From positions 1 to 64,000 of the forward strand of contig NZ_ATGG01000011.1 in the NCBI RefSeq assembly GCF_000413855.1: a DNA stretch of 64,000 nt. The letters are read 5' to 3'. This document shows, one piece after another, positions 36,320-44,509 of the stretch. Source of the stretch: Acinetobacter gyllenbergii CIP 110306 = MTCC 11365. Lineage in GTDB: Bacteria > Pseudomonadota > Gammaproteobacteria > Pseudomonadales > Moraxellaceae. The notes below the pieces were generated by a model. The model was not told the DNA's origin. It ran no database searches and saw nothing but the letters and a program-made list of their open reading frames with translations. Both the position numbers and the translations under genes were made by a program. Positions within the stretch are counted from its first letter, which is position 1. Every line of letters begins with the position of its first letter.

Positions 36320-36788
36320 GTCTATCTCATTCGCCTACGTAGCTCATAGGCTTAAGCTAATTGAACTTTGTTAAGGAAATAAGACAGGCAGTCTACTCAC
36401 AATACATTTATTCCTATCAGCTTGAGACCATGGTCTGATTTAGCCAGATAACCAATTCCTCTTTAATAGCGACCTTTCATTGGCAGACTCAAATAGTAAT
36501 AAAATTACACATAACATAATTTAATTATGTATTGCATAAATTCAGGCTTTCTTGTAGCATGAATTTATAGCTGAGAGCCAAGATCAAGAATCATGATTTC
36601 TTCATTTGGCTGACTTATGGACGGAAAGGGCTTTAACACGGATGCTTTTACATACCAATAAAAACACCGGTCGCCTTTTCTGATAACGCATGTATAGGTT
36701 GATGCTTTTAGATAGCGATTAAGCAATTGAAGAATAAGACCTATACAGAGCATTAAACGGATGAATTTATCTAAATAAGGGAAACTAG
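36320..36788. other. Upstream region of hpd, with shared motif
   Basis: About 470 bases without a convincing gene (a minus-strand frame at 36565-36810 overlaps the hpd start and is rejected). It contains the 19-bp motif at 36517-36535 shared with the fahA / permease control region. Confidence 0.6.
36517..36535 (-). promoter_or_regulatory. Shared operator-like motif upstream of hpd
   Basis: On the minus strand this reads GCAATACATAATTAAATTA, identical in 18 of 19 positions to the plus-strand sequence at 41638-41656 between fahA and the aromatic permease gene. It is a probable site for the IclR protein encoded at 37910. It lies about 255 bp before the hpd start codon, which is distant for a simple operator. 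Confidence 0.65.
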
Positions 36789-37844
36789 ATGGACATTTTA
36801 GATAACCCATTAGAATTATGTGGTTTTGCTTTTATTGAATTTGTTTCGACGGAAAACGGATTAGATCAAATCTTTGAGACCATCGGTTTTTCTAAAGTCG
36901 CAAAGCATAAGTCTAAAAAAGTTTATTTATGGCGTCAGGGTAATATCAATATTATTTTGAACTACCAGCCTGAGTCTTATGCTTCATTCTTCTTTAAAGA
37001 ACATGGTCCTTCAGCCTGTGCAATGGGTTTTAGAACCCGCGATGCAGCCAAAGCATTTACTAAAGCAGTGGAGCTTGGTGCAGAGCCGATGTACTCTCAA
37101 GCTGGGCCAATGGAACTCAATATCCCAGCGATTAAAGGGATTGGTGGCATGCCAATTTTCCTTGTGGATCGTGATATCTATGAAAATGACTTCGTTTTCT
37201 TTGATGATGCGGACAGAAATCCTAAAGGCGCAGGCCTGAACGAAATCGACCATTTAACTCATAACGTCTATAAAGGGCGTATGGAATATTGGGCGAACTT
37301 CTATGAAAAAATCTTTAATTTCCAAGAAATCCGCTACTTTGATATCAAAGGCGAATATACGGGTTTAACCTCGAAAGCCTTGACTGCACCAGATGGCATG
37401 ATTCGTATTCCATTGAATGAAGATTCAGACAAAGGCAACGGTCAAATCGCAGAGTTCTTGGCAGATTTCAATGGTGAAGGCATTCAGCATATCGCGTTTA
37501 TTACCGATGACTTGCTTTCAACTTGGGACAAGTTAAAAGGGATCGGCATGCAGTTTATGACAGCGCCGCCTGAGACCTATTATGAAATGTTGAAAGAGCG
37601 CTTACCGAATCATGGTGAGCCAACAGAAGAACTGCAAAAACGCGGTATCTTGTTGGATGGCAATACCAAAGATGGTCAGAAAAAACTGTTGTTGCAGATT
37701 TTCTCGCAAAACATGCTTGGGCCAGTGTTCTTTGAATTTATTCAACGTAAAGATGATGATGGTTTTGGTGAAGGGAACTTCAAGGCACTGTTTGAATCCA
37801 TCGAACGTGACCAGATCCGCCGTGGTGTATTAGAAGCAAAGTAA
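36789..37844 (+). CDS. hpd: 4-hydroxyphenylpyruvate dioxygenase
   Basis: 351 residues, two VOC-type halves. The C-terminal half carries the Fe(II) ligands: His in [10 protein letters not shown], His in [12 protein letters not shown], and Glu in [28 protein letters not shown] is the family's C-terminal helix. It converts 4-hydroxyphenylpyruvate to homogentisate in tyrosine catabolism. AAGGGA precedes the ATG. It is monocistronic, ending at a strong terminator. Confidence 0.95.
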   Translation: MDILDNPLELCGFAFIEFVSTENGLDQIFETIGFSKVAKHKSKKVYLWRQGNINIILNYQPESYASFFFKEHGPSACAMGFRTRDAAKAFTKAVELGAEPMYSQAGPMELNIPAIKGIGGMPIFLVDRDIYENDFVFFDDADRNPKGAGLNEIDHLTHNVYKGRMEYWANFYEKIFNFQEIRYFDIKGEYTGLTSKALTAPDGMIRIPLNEDSDKGNGQIAEFLADFNGEGIQHIAFITDDLLSTWDKLKGIGMQFMTAPPETYYEMLKERLPNHGEPTEELQKRGILLDGNTKDGQKKLLLQIFSQNMLGPVFFEFIQRKDDDGFGEGNFKALFESIERDQIRRGVLEAK

Positions 37845-37861
37845 TTGCATTCAAATGAAAT

Positions 37862-37895
37862 AAAAAAGCCAAGAAGTTCGCTTCTTGGCTTTTTT
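37862..37895. terminator. Bidirectional terminator between hpd and iclR-type gene
   Basis: AAAAAAGCCAAGAAG pairs with CTTCTTGGCTTTTTT around a TTCG loop. Confidence 0.93.
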
Positions 37896-37909
37896 ATATG
37901 GATGAAACA

Positions 37910-38689
37910 TTAACGGGTTTGAATATATTGATTGATTGCTGCAACTTCACGTTTAAACAGTTCTAAGTTCTCGCTGCCGTCATGAACCGAGAAAAACATT
38001 TCACTGTCCAGTGCCACAATACAAAACTCCATTGAATGATGCGCATTAAAGATTGGTAGACCCACCGCATTGATTCCCACCAACAAGTCGCCCTGAGCAA
38101 TCGACATACCGTGTTGCAATACATGTTCTTTTAATACTAAGAATCCATCCCAATCAGTCGGTTTAATCGGATAATGGTTATGAGCCGCTTTTTCCCATTC
38201 CGCTTGCATCAGTGGCTTAATCACGGCTTCAGGCATATAAGAGGCAAACACACGACCCGCTGCGGAATTGACCAAAGGCATGATTGAACCAACCTTGGTC
38301 ACGATTGAAATCGGATGGTTGGATTCAATTGATTGCACCACTAAAGGCCCTTTAGGCGACCATTTGCTGATTTGAATACCACAGCCTATCTTGTTTTGTA
38401 ATTCATAAATCAGGTGCTGAACCAGCTGTAACACATCGGTATGTTGAATACAGTTCAAGCCTAAACGCCATGCTTGATCGCCTAAGGCATACTGACCATC
38501 AGTGAGTTGCTTGGCGTAATTCATGCGAATCAGACTGACCAGATAACGGTGTACCTTGGCAGGGTGCATATCCAGTTTGCTGGATAGATCTTTTAATATA
38601 ATGGGCTTGTTGTGTTCTAAAAGGGCATTCAGTACGGCTAAGCCGACCTCAAGTGATTGAACCCCACCAGATAACTTTTCTTCAATCAT
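37910..38689 (-). CDS. IclR-family regulator of tyrosine catabolism
   Basis: 259 residues. Winged helix (LDMHPAKVHRYLVSLIRMNYA) and IclR effector domain (CGIQISKWSPKGPLVVQSI, GSIMPLVNSAAGRVFASYMP). Its location between hpd and the VOC-maiA-fahA operon makes it the likely regulator of both, comparable to HmgR of pseudomonads; a tyrosine-derived intermediate such as homogentisate is the expected effector. The two near-identical 19-bp motifs at 36517 and 41638 are candidate binding sites. Confidence 0.87.
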   Translation of the reverse strand: MIEEKLSGGVQSLEVGLAVLNALLEHNKPIILKDLSSKLDMHPAKVHRYLVSLIRMNYAKQLTDGQYALGDQAWRLGLNCIQHTDVLQLVQHLIYELQNKIGCGIQISKWSPKGPLVVQSIESNHPISIVTKVGSIMPLVNSAAGRVFASYMPEAVIKPLMQAEWEKAAHNHYPIKPTDWDGFLVLKEHVLQHGMSIAQGDLLVGINAVGLPIFNAHHSMEFCIVALDSEMFFSVHDGSENLELFKREVAAINQYIQTR

Positions 38690-38920
38690 TCAATAACCCT
38701 TAAGCTGCGCGCATTCACGCAGTATTTGTTGCTGTCAATCATGGACAATTTACATCCAGCACATAATGCCTGAGCATCGGGCAAAATAGAAATCATCTTT
38801 TTAAATGTATCAAATCGGCGAATTGCATAAGCATACAATTGTTTTTAGAGAGATTGCACGCTATTTTGCTGAGCCTACTATGCCTTAAAAACATACAAAA
38901 TGCTTTAAAATTAGACCATA

Positions 38921-38954
38921 AAAAAAGGCATTAGCATTTTACAACGCTAATGCC
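38921..38954 (-). terminator. Terminator of the VOC-maiA-fahA operon
   Basis: On the minus strand GGCATTAGC pairs with GCTAATGCC across a 10-nt loop and runs into TTTTTT. It lies 18 bp after the VOC stop. Confidence 0.85.
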
Positions 38955-38972
38955 AATTTCATGGAACTGGAT

Positions 38973-39521
38973 TTATGCACCAAGTTCATCTTCGTGTAAG
39001 AAATGAGTATGGTGCGGTGCACGTTTGGTACGGCTCCACTCATCCAGCATTTCTAATTTCATTTCTTCAGTAATGCGTGCAATCTTGGCATCGGCATGGA
39101 CATCATTGTAGGTCAATTCCAGACGATGACCATTTGGATCGAAGAAGTAAATCGAATGGAAGATACCATGGTTGGTGACCCCTAATACCTTGACGTCATT
39201 GGCTTCCAGATGTGCTTTTGCTGCCATCAGTGCATCTAAATCTTCCACTTCAAAAGCAATGTGCTGCACCCATTGTGGTGTATTTTCATCACGGCCCATA
39301 TCGGGTTGCGTCGGCAGTTCAAAAAAGGCCAATACATTGCCTTGGCCCGCATCTAAGAATAAATGCATGTACGGATCAAAGGCTTTGGTGGATGGCACAT
39401 GGTCTTCTGCAAAGGCCAGAATGAAATCCATATGCAGCATTTTTTTGTACCATTCGACGGTTTCTTTGGCATCTTTACAGCGATAAGCCACATGGTGAAT
39501 TTTTTTAATTGCAAAGCTCAT
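38973..39521 (-). CDS. VOC-family protein, candidate homogentisate-cleaving dioxygenase
   Basis: 182 residues from ATG 39521, which has AAAAGGAG upstream (the frame opens at 39575). Two VOC modules. A complete 2-His-1-carboxylate set is visible: His10 in IHHVAY, His87 in VQHIAFEV and Glu135 in HRLELTY, with Glu68 in FFELP nearby. This is the ligand pattern of type I extradiol dioxygenases. It is the last gene of the fahA-maiA operon, where homogentisate 1,2-dioxygenase (hmgA) would be expected, and no hmgA is in the window. Glyoxalase-like or other lyase activity remains possible. Confidence 0.75.
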   Translation of the reverse strand: MSFAIKKIHHVAYRCKDAKETVEWYKKMLHMDFILAFAEDHVPSTKAFDPYMHLFLDAGQGNVLAFFELPTQPDMGRDENTPQWVQHIAFEVEDLDALMAAKAHLEANDVKVLGVTNHGIFHSIYFFDPNGHRLELTYNDVHADAKIARITEEMKLEMLDEWSRTKRAPHHTHFLHEDELGA

Positions 39522-39540
39522 GATAAAACTCCTTTTATCT

Positions 39541-40173
39541 CTATTCCCAATCTGGTTGTTGTTCTGGTGTGGCATTCAAGAATGCGGGAAGGGTTAAGCA
39601 ATGTTGATAGATCGACTCAATTTTGGGGAAAGCACTTAAATCAATTTTAAAGCGCTTGGCGTTATAGACTTGAGGAATCAAACAGCAGTCGGCAAAAGTC
39701 GGCTGTGAGCCAAAACAGAATTGCCCATTGGAATGCTGTAATTGCATTTCTAAGCTGTGAAAGCCTTCTAAAATCCAATGTCGGTACCACAGTGTTTTTT
39801 GCTCGTTACTGATCGCAAGATCATTTTGCAGGTACTTCAACACTCTCAAGTTATTGATTGGATGAATGTCACAGGCAATGCTTTGTGCAAAAGCACGGAC
39901 TTTGGCACGTTCAACCAGATCTTTAGGTAACAGGGCTTTGGTTGGATAACGTTCTTCAAGATATTCCAAAATGCTGAGCGATTGGGTAAAGGTCTGATCT
40001 TGGTCAAGCAGTGTTGGCACCAACTGACTTGGATTCAGTGCACGATAGCTTGCAAGCTGTTGCTCATTTTTAACGAGATGCACGGCTTCAGTTTCATAAG
40101 GCAGCGCTTTCAGGTTGAGTGCGATACGCACTCGATAAGCCGCAGAGCTACGAAAGTAACTATACAGTTTCAT
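39541..40173 (-). CDS. maiA: Maleylacetoacetate isomerase
   Basis: 210 residues from ATG 40173 (the frame opens at 40269 but overlaps fahA). Zeta-class glutathione S-transferase: MKLYSYFRSSAAYRVRIALN carries the family SSxxYRVRIAL motif for glutathione binding, and SQLVPTL follows. The C-terminal FADCCLIPQVYNAKRF is typical. It isomerises maleylacetoacetate to fumarylacetoacetate. It overlaps fahA by 14 bp and is 19 bp from the VOC gene. Confidence 0.93.
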   Translation of the reverse strand: MKLYSYFRSSAAYRVRIALNLKALPYETEAVHLVKNEQQLASYRALNPSQLVPTLLDQDQTFTQSLSILEYLEERYPTKALLPKDLVERAKVRAFAQSIACDIHPINNLRVLKYLQNDLAISNEQKTLWYRHWILEGFHSLEMQLQHSNGQFCFGSQPTFADCCLIPQVYNAKRFKIDLSAFPKIESIYQHCLTLPAFLNATPEQQPDWE

Positions 40174-41464
40174 AGCGTTCGTCCTTTTGTTCATTAAAAC
40201 GAAAGTGACGTGCTGGTAAAATGGTATTGGCAACTTCACCAAAACCCACGCGAATTCCATCTTTTTCACAGTAGCCTTTCATCACGACACGGTCACCATC
40301 TTCCAAGAAGCCACGCTTTTCACCGTTGGAAAGGTTGAGTGGTTTGGTGGTATTCCACGTCAGTTCCAGTAAGCTGCCATAAGAATCTTCGGTTGGGCCT
40401 GAAATCGTGCCTGAACCCATTAAATCGCCGACTTGTACATTACAGCCTGCAATGGTGTGGTGGGTTAGTTGCTGTGACATTGACCAATACATATATTTAA
40501 AGTTGGTTTGGCAAATCACATCCGCTTGTTCTGAATGAGGTGTCTGCACTTCAACACTGAGGTGGATGTCATAACTATTGGCAGTGTTTTCTTGTAGATA
40601 ACCCAATGGTTGTGGCTGTTGTTCTGGACCTTTGACTTTAAATGGTTCAAGTGCTTCCATGGTCACCACCCAAGGTGAAATGGCACTGGCAAAGGTTTTG
40701 GCATTGAAAGGGCCTAAAGGGACATATTCCCATTGTTGAATATCACGTGCTGACCAATCATTTAACAACACCATGCCAAAGATATGTTCCCATGCGTTTT
40801 CAATAGCAATCGGCTCGCCCAATTCAGTTGCTTTACCCACGACAAAAGCGGTCTCGAGTTCAAAGTCGAGTTTACGGGTTGCCGAGAACATAGGACGTTC
40901 TTCATTCGGTAATTTGATTTGTCCTGAAGGGCGCACAATGTCTTTACCGCTGACAATCACAGAACTGGCACGACCGTTATAGCCGACAGGCAATTCGCTC
41001 CAGTTCGGCAAGAGTGCATTTTTAGGATCTCTAAACATGGTGCCGACATTAGTGGCGTGTTCTTTTGATGAATAGAAGTCGGTATAGCCAGGAACATGAA
41101 TCGGTAAATGTAAGACCACATCTTCTTGTTTAAACAACACTTGCTGACGTAAATCTGCATCATCACGTAAGCTTGGATTTTCCGCAGACAATAAGTTTTG
41201 CAAAGTGCTGCGAACCTTATGCCAATTTTGTTTGCCTGTTTCGATGAATTTATTCAGTGTTGGCTGATTAAAGCAGTTTGCTGTCGTGAGCTGTAATAAG
41301 CCTTTTTGCTCTAATGCGGCAAGGTCAAGCACCCATTCACCAATTGCAACGCCGACGCGTTTTTCAGCTTGTGCGGTCTCGCTAAAAATACCGTATGGCA
41401 AATTATGTATTGTGAAATCTGATTGGGCATCAATCTCAAGAAAAGAAGTTAAATGATGGGCCAT
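40160..41464 (-). CDS. fahA: Fumarylacetoacetase
   Basis: 434 residues, two-domain FAH. The N-terminal domain begins NLPYGIFSETAQAEKRVGVAIG; the C-terminal catalytic domain has DFYSSKEHATNVG, RKLDFELETAFVVG (metal-binding Glu pair), LNDWSARDIQQWEYVPLGPF and GDLMGSGTISG. It splits fumarylacetoacetate to fumarate and acetoacetate, the last step of tyrosine catabolism. It is first in the operon fahA-maiA-VOC. Confidence 0.95.
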   Translation of the reverse strand: MAHHLTSFLEIDAQSDFTIHNLPYGIFSETAQAEKRVGVAIGEWVLDLAALEQKGLLQLTTANCFNQPTLNKFIETGKQNWHKVRSTLQNLLSAENPSLRDDADLRQQVLFKQEDVVLHLPIHVPGYTDFYSSKEHATNVGTMFRDPKNALLPNWSELPVGYNGRASSVIVSGKDIVRPSGQIKLPNEERPMFSATRKLDFELETAFVVGKATELGEPIAIENAWEHIFGMVLLNDWSARDIQQWEYVPLGPFNAKTFASAISPWVVTMEALEPFKVKGPEQQPQPLGYLQENTANSYDIHLSVEVQTPHSEQADVICQTNFKYMYWSMSQQLTHHTIAGCNVQVGDLMGSGTISGPTEDSYGSLLELTWNTTKPLNLSNGEKRGFLEDGDRVVMKGYCEKDGIRVGFGEVANTILPARHFRFNEQKDERYETV

Positions 41465-41637
41465 GATTCGCTTTCCTTGTCTTTAATTCTGTTGGTCTAA
41501 TCTCTTTGTTTAGGGAGTATTTTGATTAAGTAGTTGAAAGATAAATTGATATTTAAGTTTTTATCTGCCAATTCTAGTTTACTTAGAGCAAAAATCCCTG
41601 CGTCTTAATTTCTATCATACTGAAAATAATTAATTAC

Positions 41638-41656
41638 GCAATACATAATTTAATTA
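41638..41656 (+). promoter_or_regulatory. Shared operator-like motif between fahA and permease
   Basis: GCAATACATAATTTAATTA, 18 of 19 identical to the reverse complement of 36517-36535. It is about 165-175 bp from both divergent start codons. Confidence 0.65.
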
Positions 41657-41773
41657 CATTATTCATAATATTTGTTATTTATTGAATTTTCTGTTTATAT
41701 GCGCGGTTATTCGAAAAGTGAATTAATTATTTTTCGAGTTAGATATAGGCATTTGTGATTAACTTATGATATA

Positions 41774-41798
41774 CGTAATTTTAGACAGAAAAATTACG
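41774..41798. promoter_or_regulatory. Inverted repeat upstream of the permease start
   Basis: CGTAATTTT-AGACAGA-AAAATTACG, a perfect 9-bp inverted repeat with a 7-nt spacer, ending 22 bp before the permease ATG. It is an operator candidate different from the 19-bp motif. Confidence 0.5.
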
Positions 41799-41820
41799 CG
41801 ACACGGATGAGAATAATCAT

Positions 41821-43209
41821 ATGTCAAAACAGGAGCAAGGAAACCTGAACCCAGGTTTAAGCAATCGGCATATCCAGCTTATTGCGCTAGGTGGTGCGAT
41901 TGGCACAGGTTTGTTTCTAGGTATCTCACAATCGATTAAGCTGGCTGGCCCATCGGTCATTCTGGGTTATGCGATTGCAGGGCTTATTGCATTTTTAATG
42001 ATGCGACAGCTAGGTGAAATGGTGGTACAAGAGCCAGTCAGTGGTTCATTTAGCCATTTTGCTTACAAATACTGGGGCTCATTTGCAGGTTTCATGTCAG
42101 GTTGGAACTATTGGGTACTCAATGTTCTGGTCTGTATGGCTGAGCTCACAGCGATTGGGTTATATATTCAATATTGGTGGCCTGAAATCCCGACATGGGT
42201 TTCAGCATTGGCCTTTTTTATCTTAATTAACGGTATCAACCTTTTGCATGTCAAGTTTTTTGGTGAAATGGAGTTTTGGTTTTCCATCATCAAAATCTTA
42301 GCAATCCTGGCCATGATTGGTTTTGGTTCGTATTTACTTGCAACAGGAACGGCAGGGCCACAAGCTGGAATCAGCAACCTTTGGGCATTGGGTGGATTCT
42401 TTCCATTTGGTGTAGAGGGTCTAGTGATGGCTATGGCAGTGATCATTTTTGCTTTTGGTGGCATCGAGTTATTTGGTATTACTGCGGCAGAAGCACGTGA
42501 TCCAGATAAAACCTTGCCAAAAGCAGTGAATCAAATTATCTATCGTATTTTGATTTTCTATATCGCAACGCTTTTCATCTTATTTGCTTTGTTTCCTTGG
42601 AACCAAATGGCACAAGGTGGTAGCCCATTCGTGATGGTCTTTGCATCATTAGATAGCCAAGGCGTTGCGACCATGTTGAACTTTGTGATCCTGACCGCAG
42701 CAGTTTCGGTTTATAACGGTACAAGTTACTGTAGTAGCCGTATGTTATTGGGCTTGGCTCAACAAGGCAATGCACCTAAGTTCCTTAAGAAAATCAACAA
42801 ACGTGGTATTCCGACCAATGCTGTTTATGTTTCGGCATTCGTCACTGTACTTTGTGTATTGTTGAACTATGCATTTCCTGAGAAGGCATTTGGTTTGTTA
42901 ATGATGCTGGTGGTTGCTGCGATTGTGATTAACTGGGTGGTGATTTCATGGACGCATTTAAAATTCCGTAAAGCCATGCAAGCACAAGGGCTAACGACTA
43001 AGTTCCCAAGTATTGCTTATCCATTCAGTAACTATCTATGCATTATTTTTATGCTGAGTATTCTGGTGGTGATGTCAATGACTGCAGATATGCGTATCGC
43101 GGTCATGATGATTCCTGCATGGATTCTCTGTTTGATGCTGGCCTATTATTTGAAGCAGCGAAAATTGAGAAATGCTCAACCAAGTGTGGCGCTGAATACG
43201 GATGCTTAA
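41821..43209 (+). CDS. Amino acid permease (AAT family), probably aromatic
   Basis: 462 residues, 12 membrane segments, APC superfamily/AAT family: SNRHIQLIALGGAIGTGLFLG is the TM1 signature and EMVVQEPVSGSFSHFA the second. LFGITAAEARDPDKTLPKA follows TM6. The product is very close in pattern to AroP/PheP/ProY permeases. Its divergence from fahA and shared motif point to tyrosine or phenylalanine import. A terminator follows at 43227. Confidence 0.87.
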   Translation: MSKQEQGNLNPGLSNRHIQLIALGGAIGTGLFLGISQSIKLAGPSVILGYAIAGLIAFLMMRQLGEMVVQEPVSGSFSHFAYKYWGSFAGFMSGWNYWVLNVLVCMAELTAIGLYIQYWWPEIPTWVSALAFFILINGINLLHVKFFGEMEFWFSIIKILAILAMIGFGSYLLATGTAGPQAGISNLWALGGFFPFGVEGLVMAMAVIIFAFGGIELFGITAAEARDPDKTLPKAVNQIIYRILIFYIATLFILFALFPWNQMAQGGSPFVMVFASLDSQGVATMLNFVILTAAVSVYNGTSYCSSRMLLGLAQQGNAPKFLKKINKRGIPTNAVYVSAFVTVLCVLLNYAFPEKAFGLLMMLVVAAIVINWVVISWTHLKFRKAMQAQGLTTKFPSIAYPFSNYLCIIFMLSILVVMSMTADMRIAVMMIPAWILCLMLAYYLKQRKLRNAQPSVALNTDA

Positions 43210-43226
43210 GTTGTAAATTGATCGTT

Positions 43227-43255
43227 AAAAAGGGCTGAATTTTCAGCCCTTTTTG
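43227..43255 (+). terminator. Terminator after the permease gene
   Basis: AGGGCTGA pairs with TCAGCCCT, flanked by AAAAA on the left and TTTTTGTTTTT on the right. Confidence 0.9.
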
Positions 43256-43504
43256 TTTTTATGATAGGAAAATTATTTTGAATGAGAAAAACTCATACAT
43301 CTATTCGTTTTTCTCACTTTTTATTGATTGTTATTTATGAGATTTTATCGAAATTAAAAGAATGAAATAATTTATTACATCGATAATAAGTTAATTGAGC
43401 GACATCACAAGGAAGTCTGTTTGAACATTTAGCCACCTTTACTTGAACAAGCTGGCCAAACATAGGTGTTCGACATGGATAGATAGGATAAACAAGGAGC
43501 GTCC

Positions 43505-44425
43505 ATGAGAATTAAACCACTACCACCCATGAACAGTTTGATTGTATTTGAGGCGGCAGCACGCCATCTGAGTTTTACTCAGGCAGCAAATGAATTGAAT
43601 GTAACTCAAGGTGCAATCAGTCGTCAGATTAGGCAACTCGAAGAATATCTAGGGAAGGAGTTATTTGTCCGTGCCAATCGAAATATTGTTTTAACACCGA
43701 CTGGCTTACAATATTATCAAACGATATACAGTGCTTTACAGGATGTGTCTCAAGCAACCGCCGAAATTAAAAAATGGCAGGGTGAGCATCAGGTGACTGT
43801 TGTTACAACCAATGCTATGGCAGCCTTATGGTTATTGCCTAAAGTGGCGAGTTTTCAACAAAACGAAGGCATTGATTTAAGAATATTAACCACCGAAAAG
43901 ATTCTTGACCTGCATAAAATGGATTGTGACTTAGCTTTATTTTATTGCAAAGTCCCCCCAATCGAGATGAAAGTTACGCCTTTATTCCCTGAAGAAGTAT
44001 TTCCAGTGTGTAGCCCTGCTTATCTTGCTCAATTTCAAGACAAAAGCCCTGAGCATATCTTTGGGAAGAGTTTGTTGTCTTTGGATGAATCGCAAAAGGA
44101 TTGGGTAAATTGGGCTGAATGGTTTGCTTTGGTGGGATATCCGATGTTCAAGCCTAGAAGTAGAGTCAATATTAATAATTATCCACTGCTCATTCAGGCT
44201 GCCATTAATGGGCAGGGCGTAGCTTTGGCATGGGGATCTTTAGTCGATGATTATTTAGAAAGTGGGGCATTGGTTCGTCCTGTTGAAACCGTATTACGCA
44301 CTCAAGCTAATTTTTGTATGTTAGAACCTACCGATCGAGGGGTTATTCCTTCTACAGTCAAACAGTTCCGTCATTGGCTTTTAGAGCAGTTGCCAGGACA
44401 AGTTGGGCAAAAAGGTTTGAATTAA
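43505..44425 (+). CDS. LysR-family transcriptional regulator (GcvA-like)
   Basis: 306 residues. The N-terminal helix-turn-helix (LSFTQAANELNVTQGAISRQIRQLEEYLG) and the start PPMNSLIVFEAAARHLSF are of the GcvA-like branch; a periplasmic-binding-like effector domain follows. AAGGAGCGTCC precedes the ATG. It is convergent with the DddP-like gene and is the only regulator next to the osmolyte cluster, so it may control it. It could instead act on the permease upstream. Confidence 0.9.
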   Translation: MRIKPLPPMNSLIVFEAAARHLSFTQAANELNVTQGAISRQIRQLEEYLGKELFVRANRNIVLTPTGLQYYQTIYSALQDVSQATAEIKKWQGEHQVTVVTTNAMAALWLLPKVASFQQNEGIDLRILTTEKILDLHKMDCDLALFYCKVPPIEMKVTPLFPEEVFPVCSPAYLAQFQDKSPEHIFGKSLLSLDESQKDWVNWAEWFALVGYPMFKPRSRVNINNYPLLIQAAINGQGVALAWGSLVDDYLESGALVRPVETVLRTQANFCMLEPTDRGVIPSTVKQFRHWLLEQLPGQVGQKGLN

Positions 44426-44509
44426 TTTGTATTCGATGGAAAGAGAAAAATTAAAAGAGCTGCGGACTAGTAAATATGATGATCTAACTTTACAGCTCTT
44501 TTATACAAT

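Larger units (their letters stand above)
41465..41820. promoter_or_regulatory. Divergent control region of fahA operon and permease gene
   Basis: 356 bases, strongly AT-rich, between divergent genes. It holds the 19-bp motif shared with the hpd upstream region (41638-41656) and a separate perfect inverted repeat (41774-41798). Promoters for both directions must lie here; I could not assign -10/-35 boxes with confidence. Confidence 0.65.

Noticed and set aside
36565..36810. 81-residue minus-strand frame upstream of hpd
   Set aside because: It overlaps the hpd start and its ribosome site, and has no family features.
39172..39486. 104-residue plus-strand frame inside the VOC gene
   Set aside because: Shadow frame opposite a gene with clear metal-site motifs.
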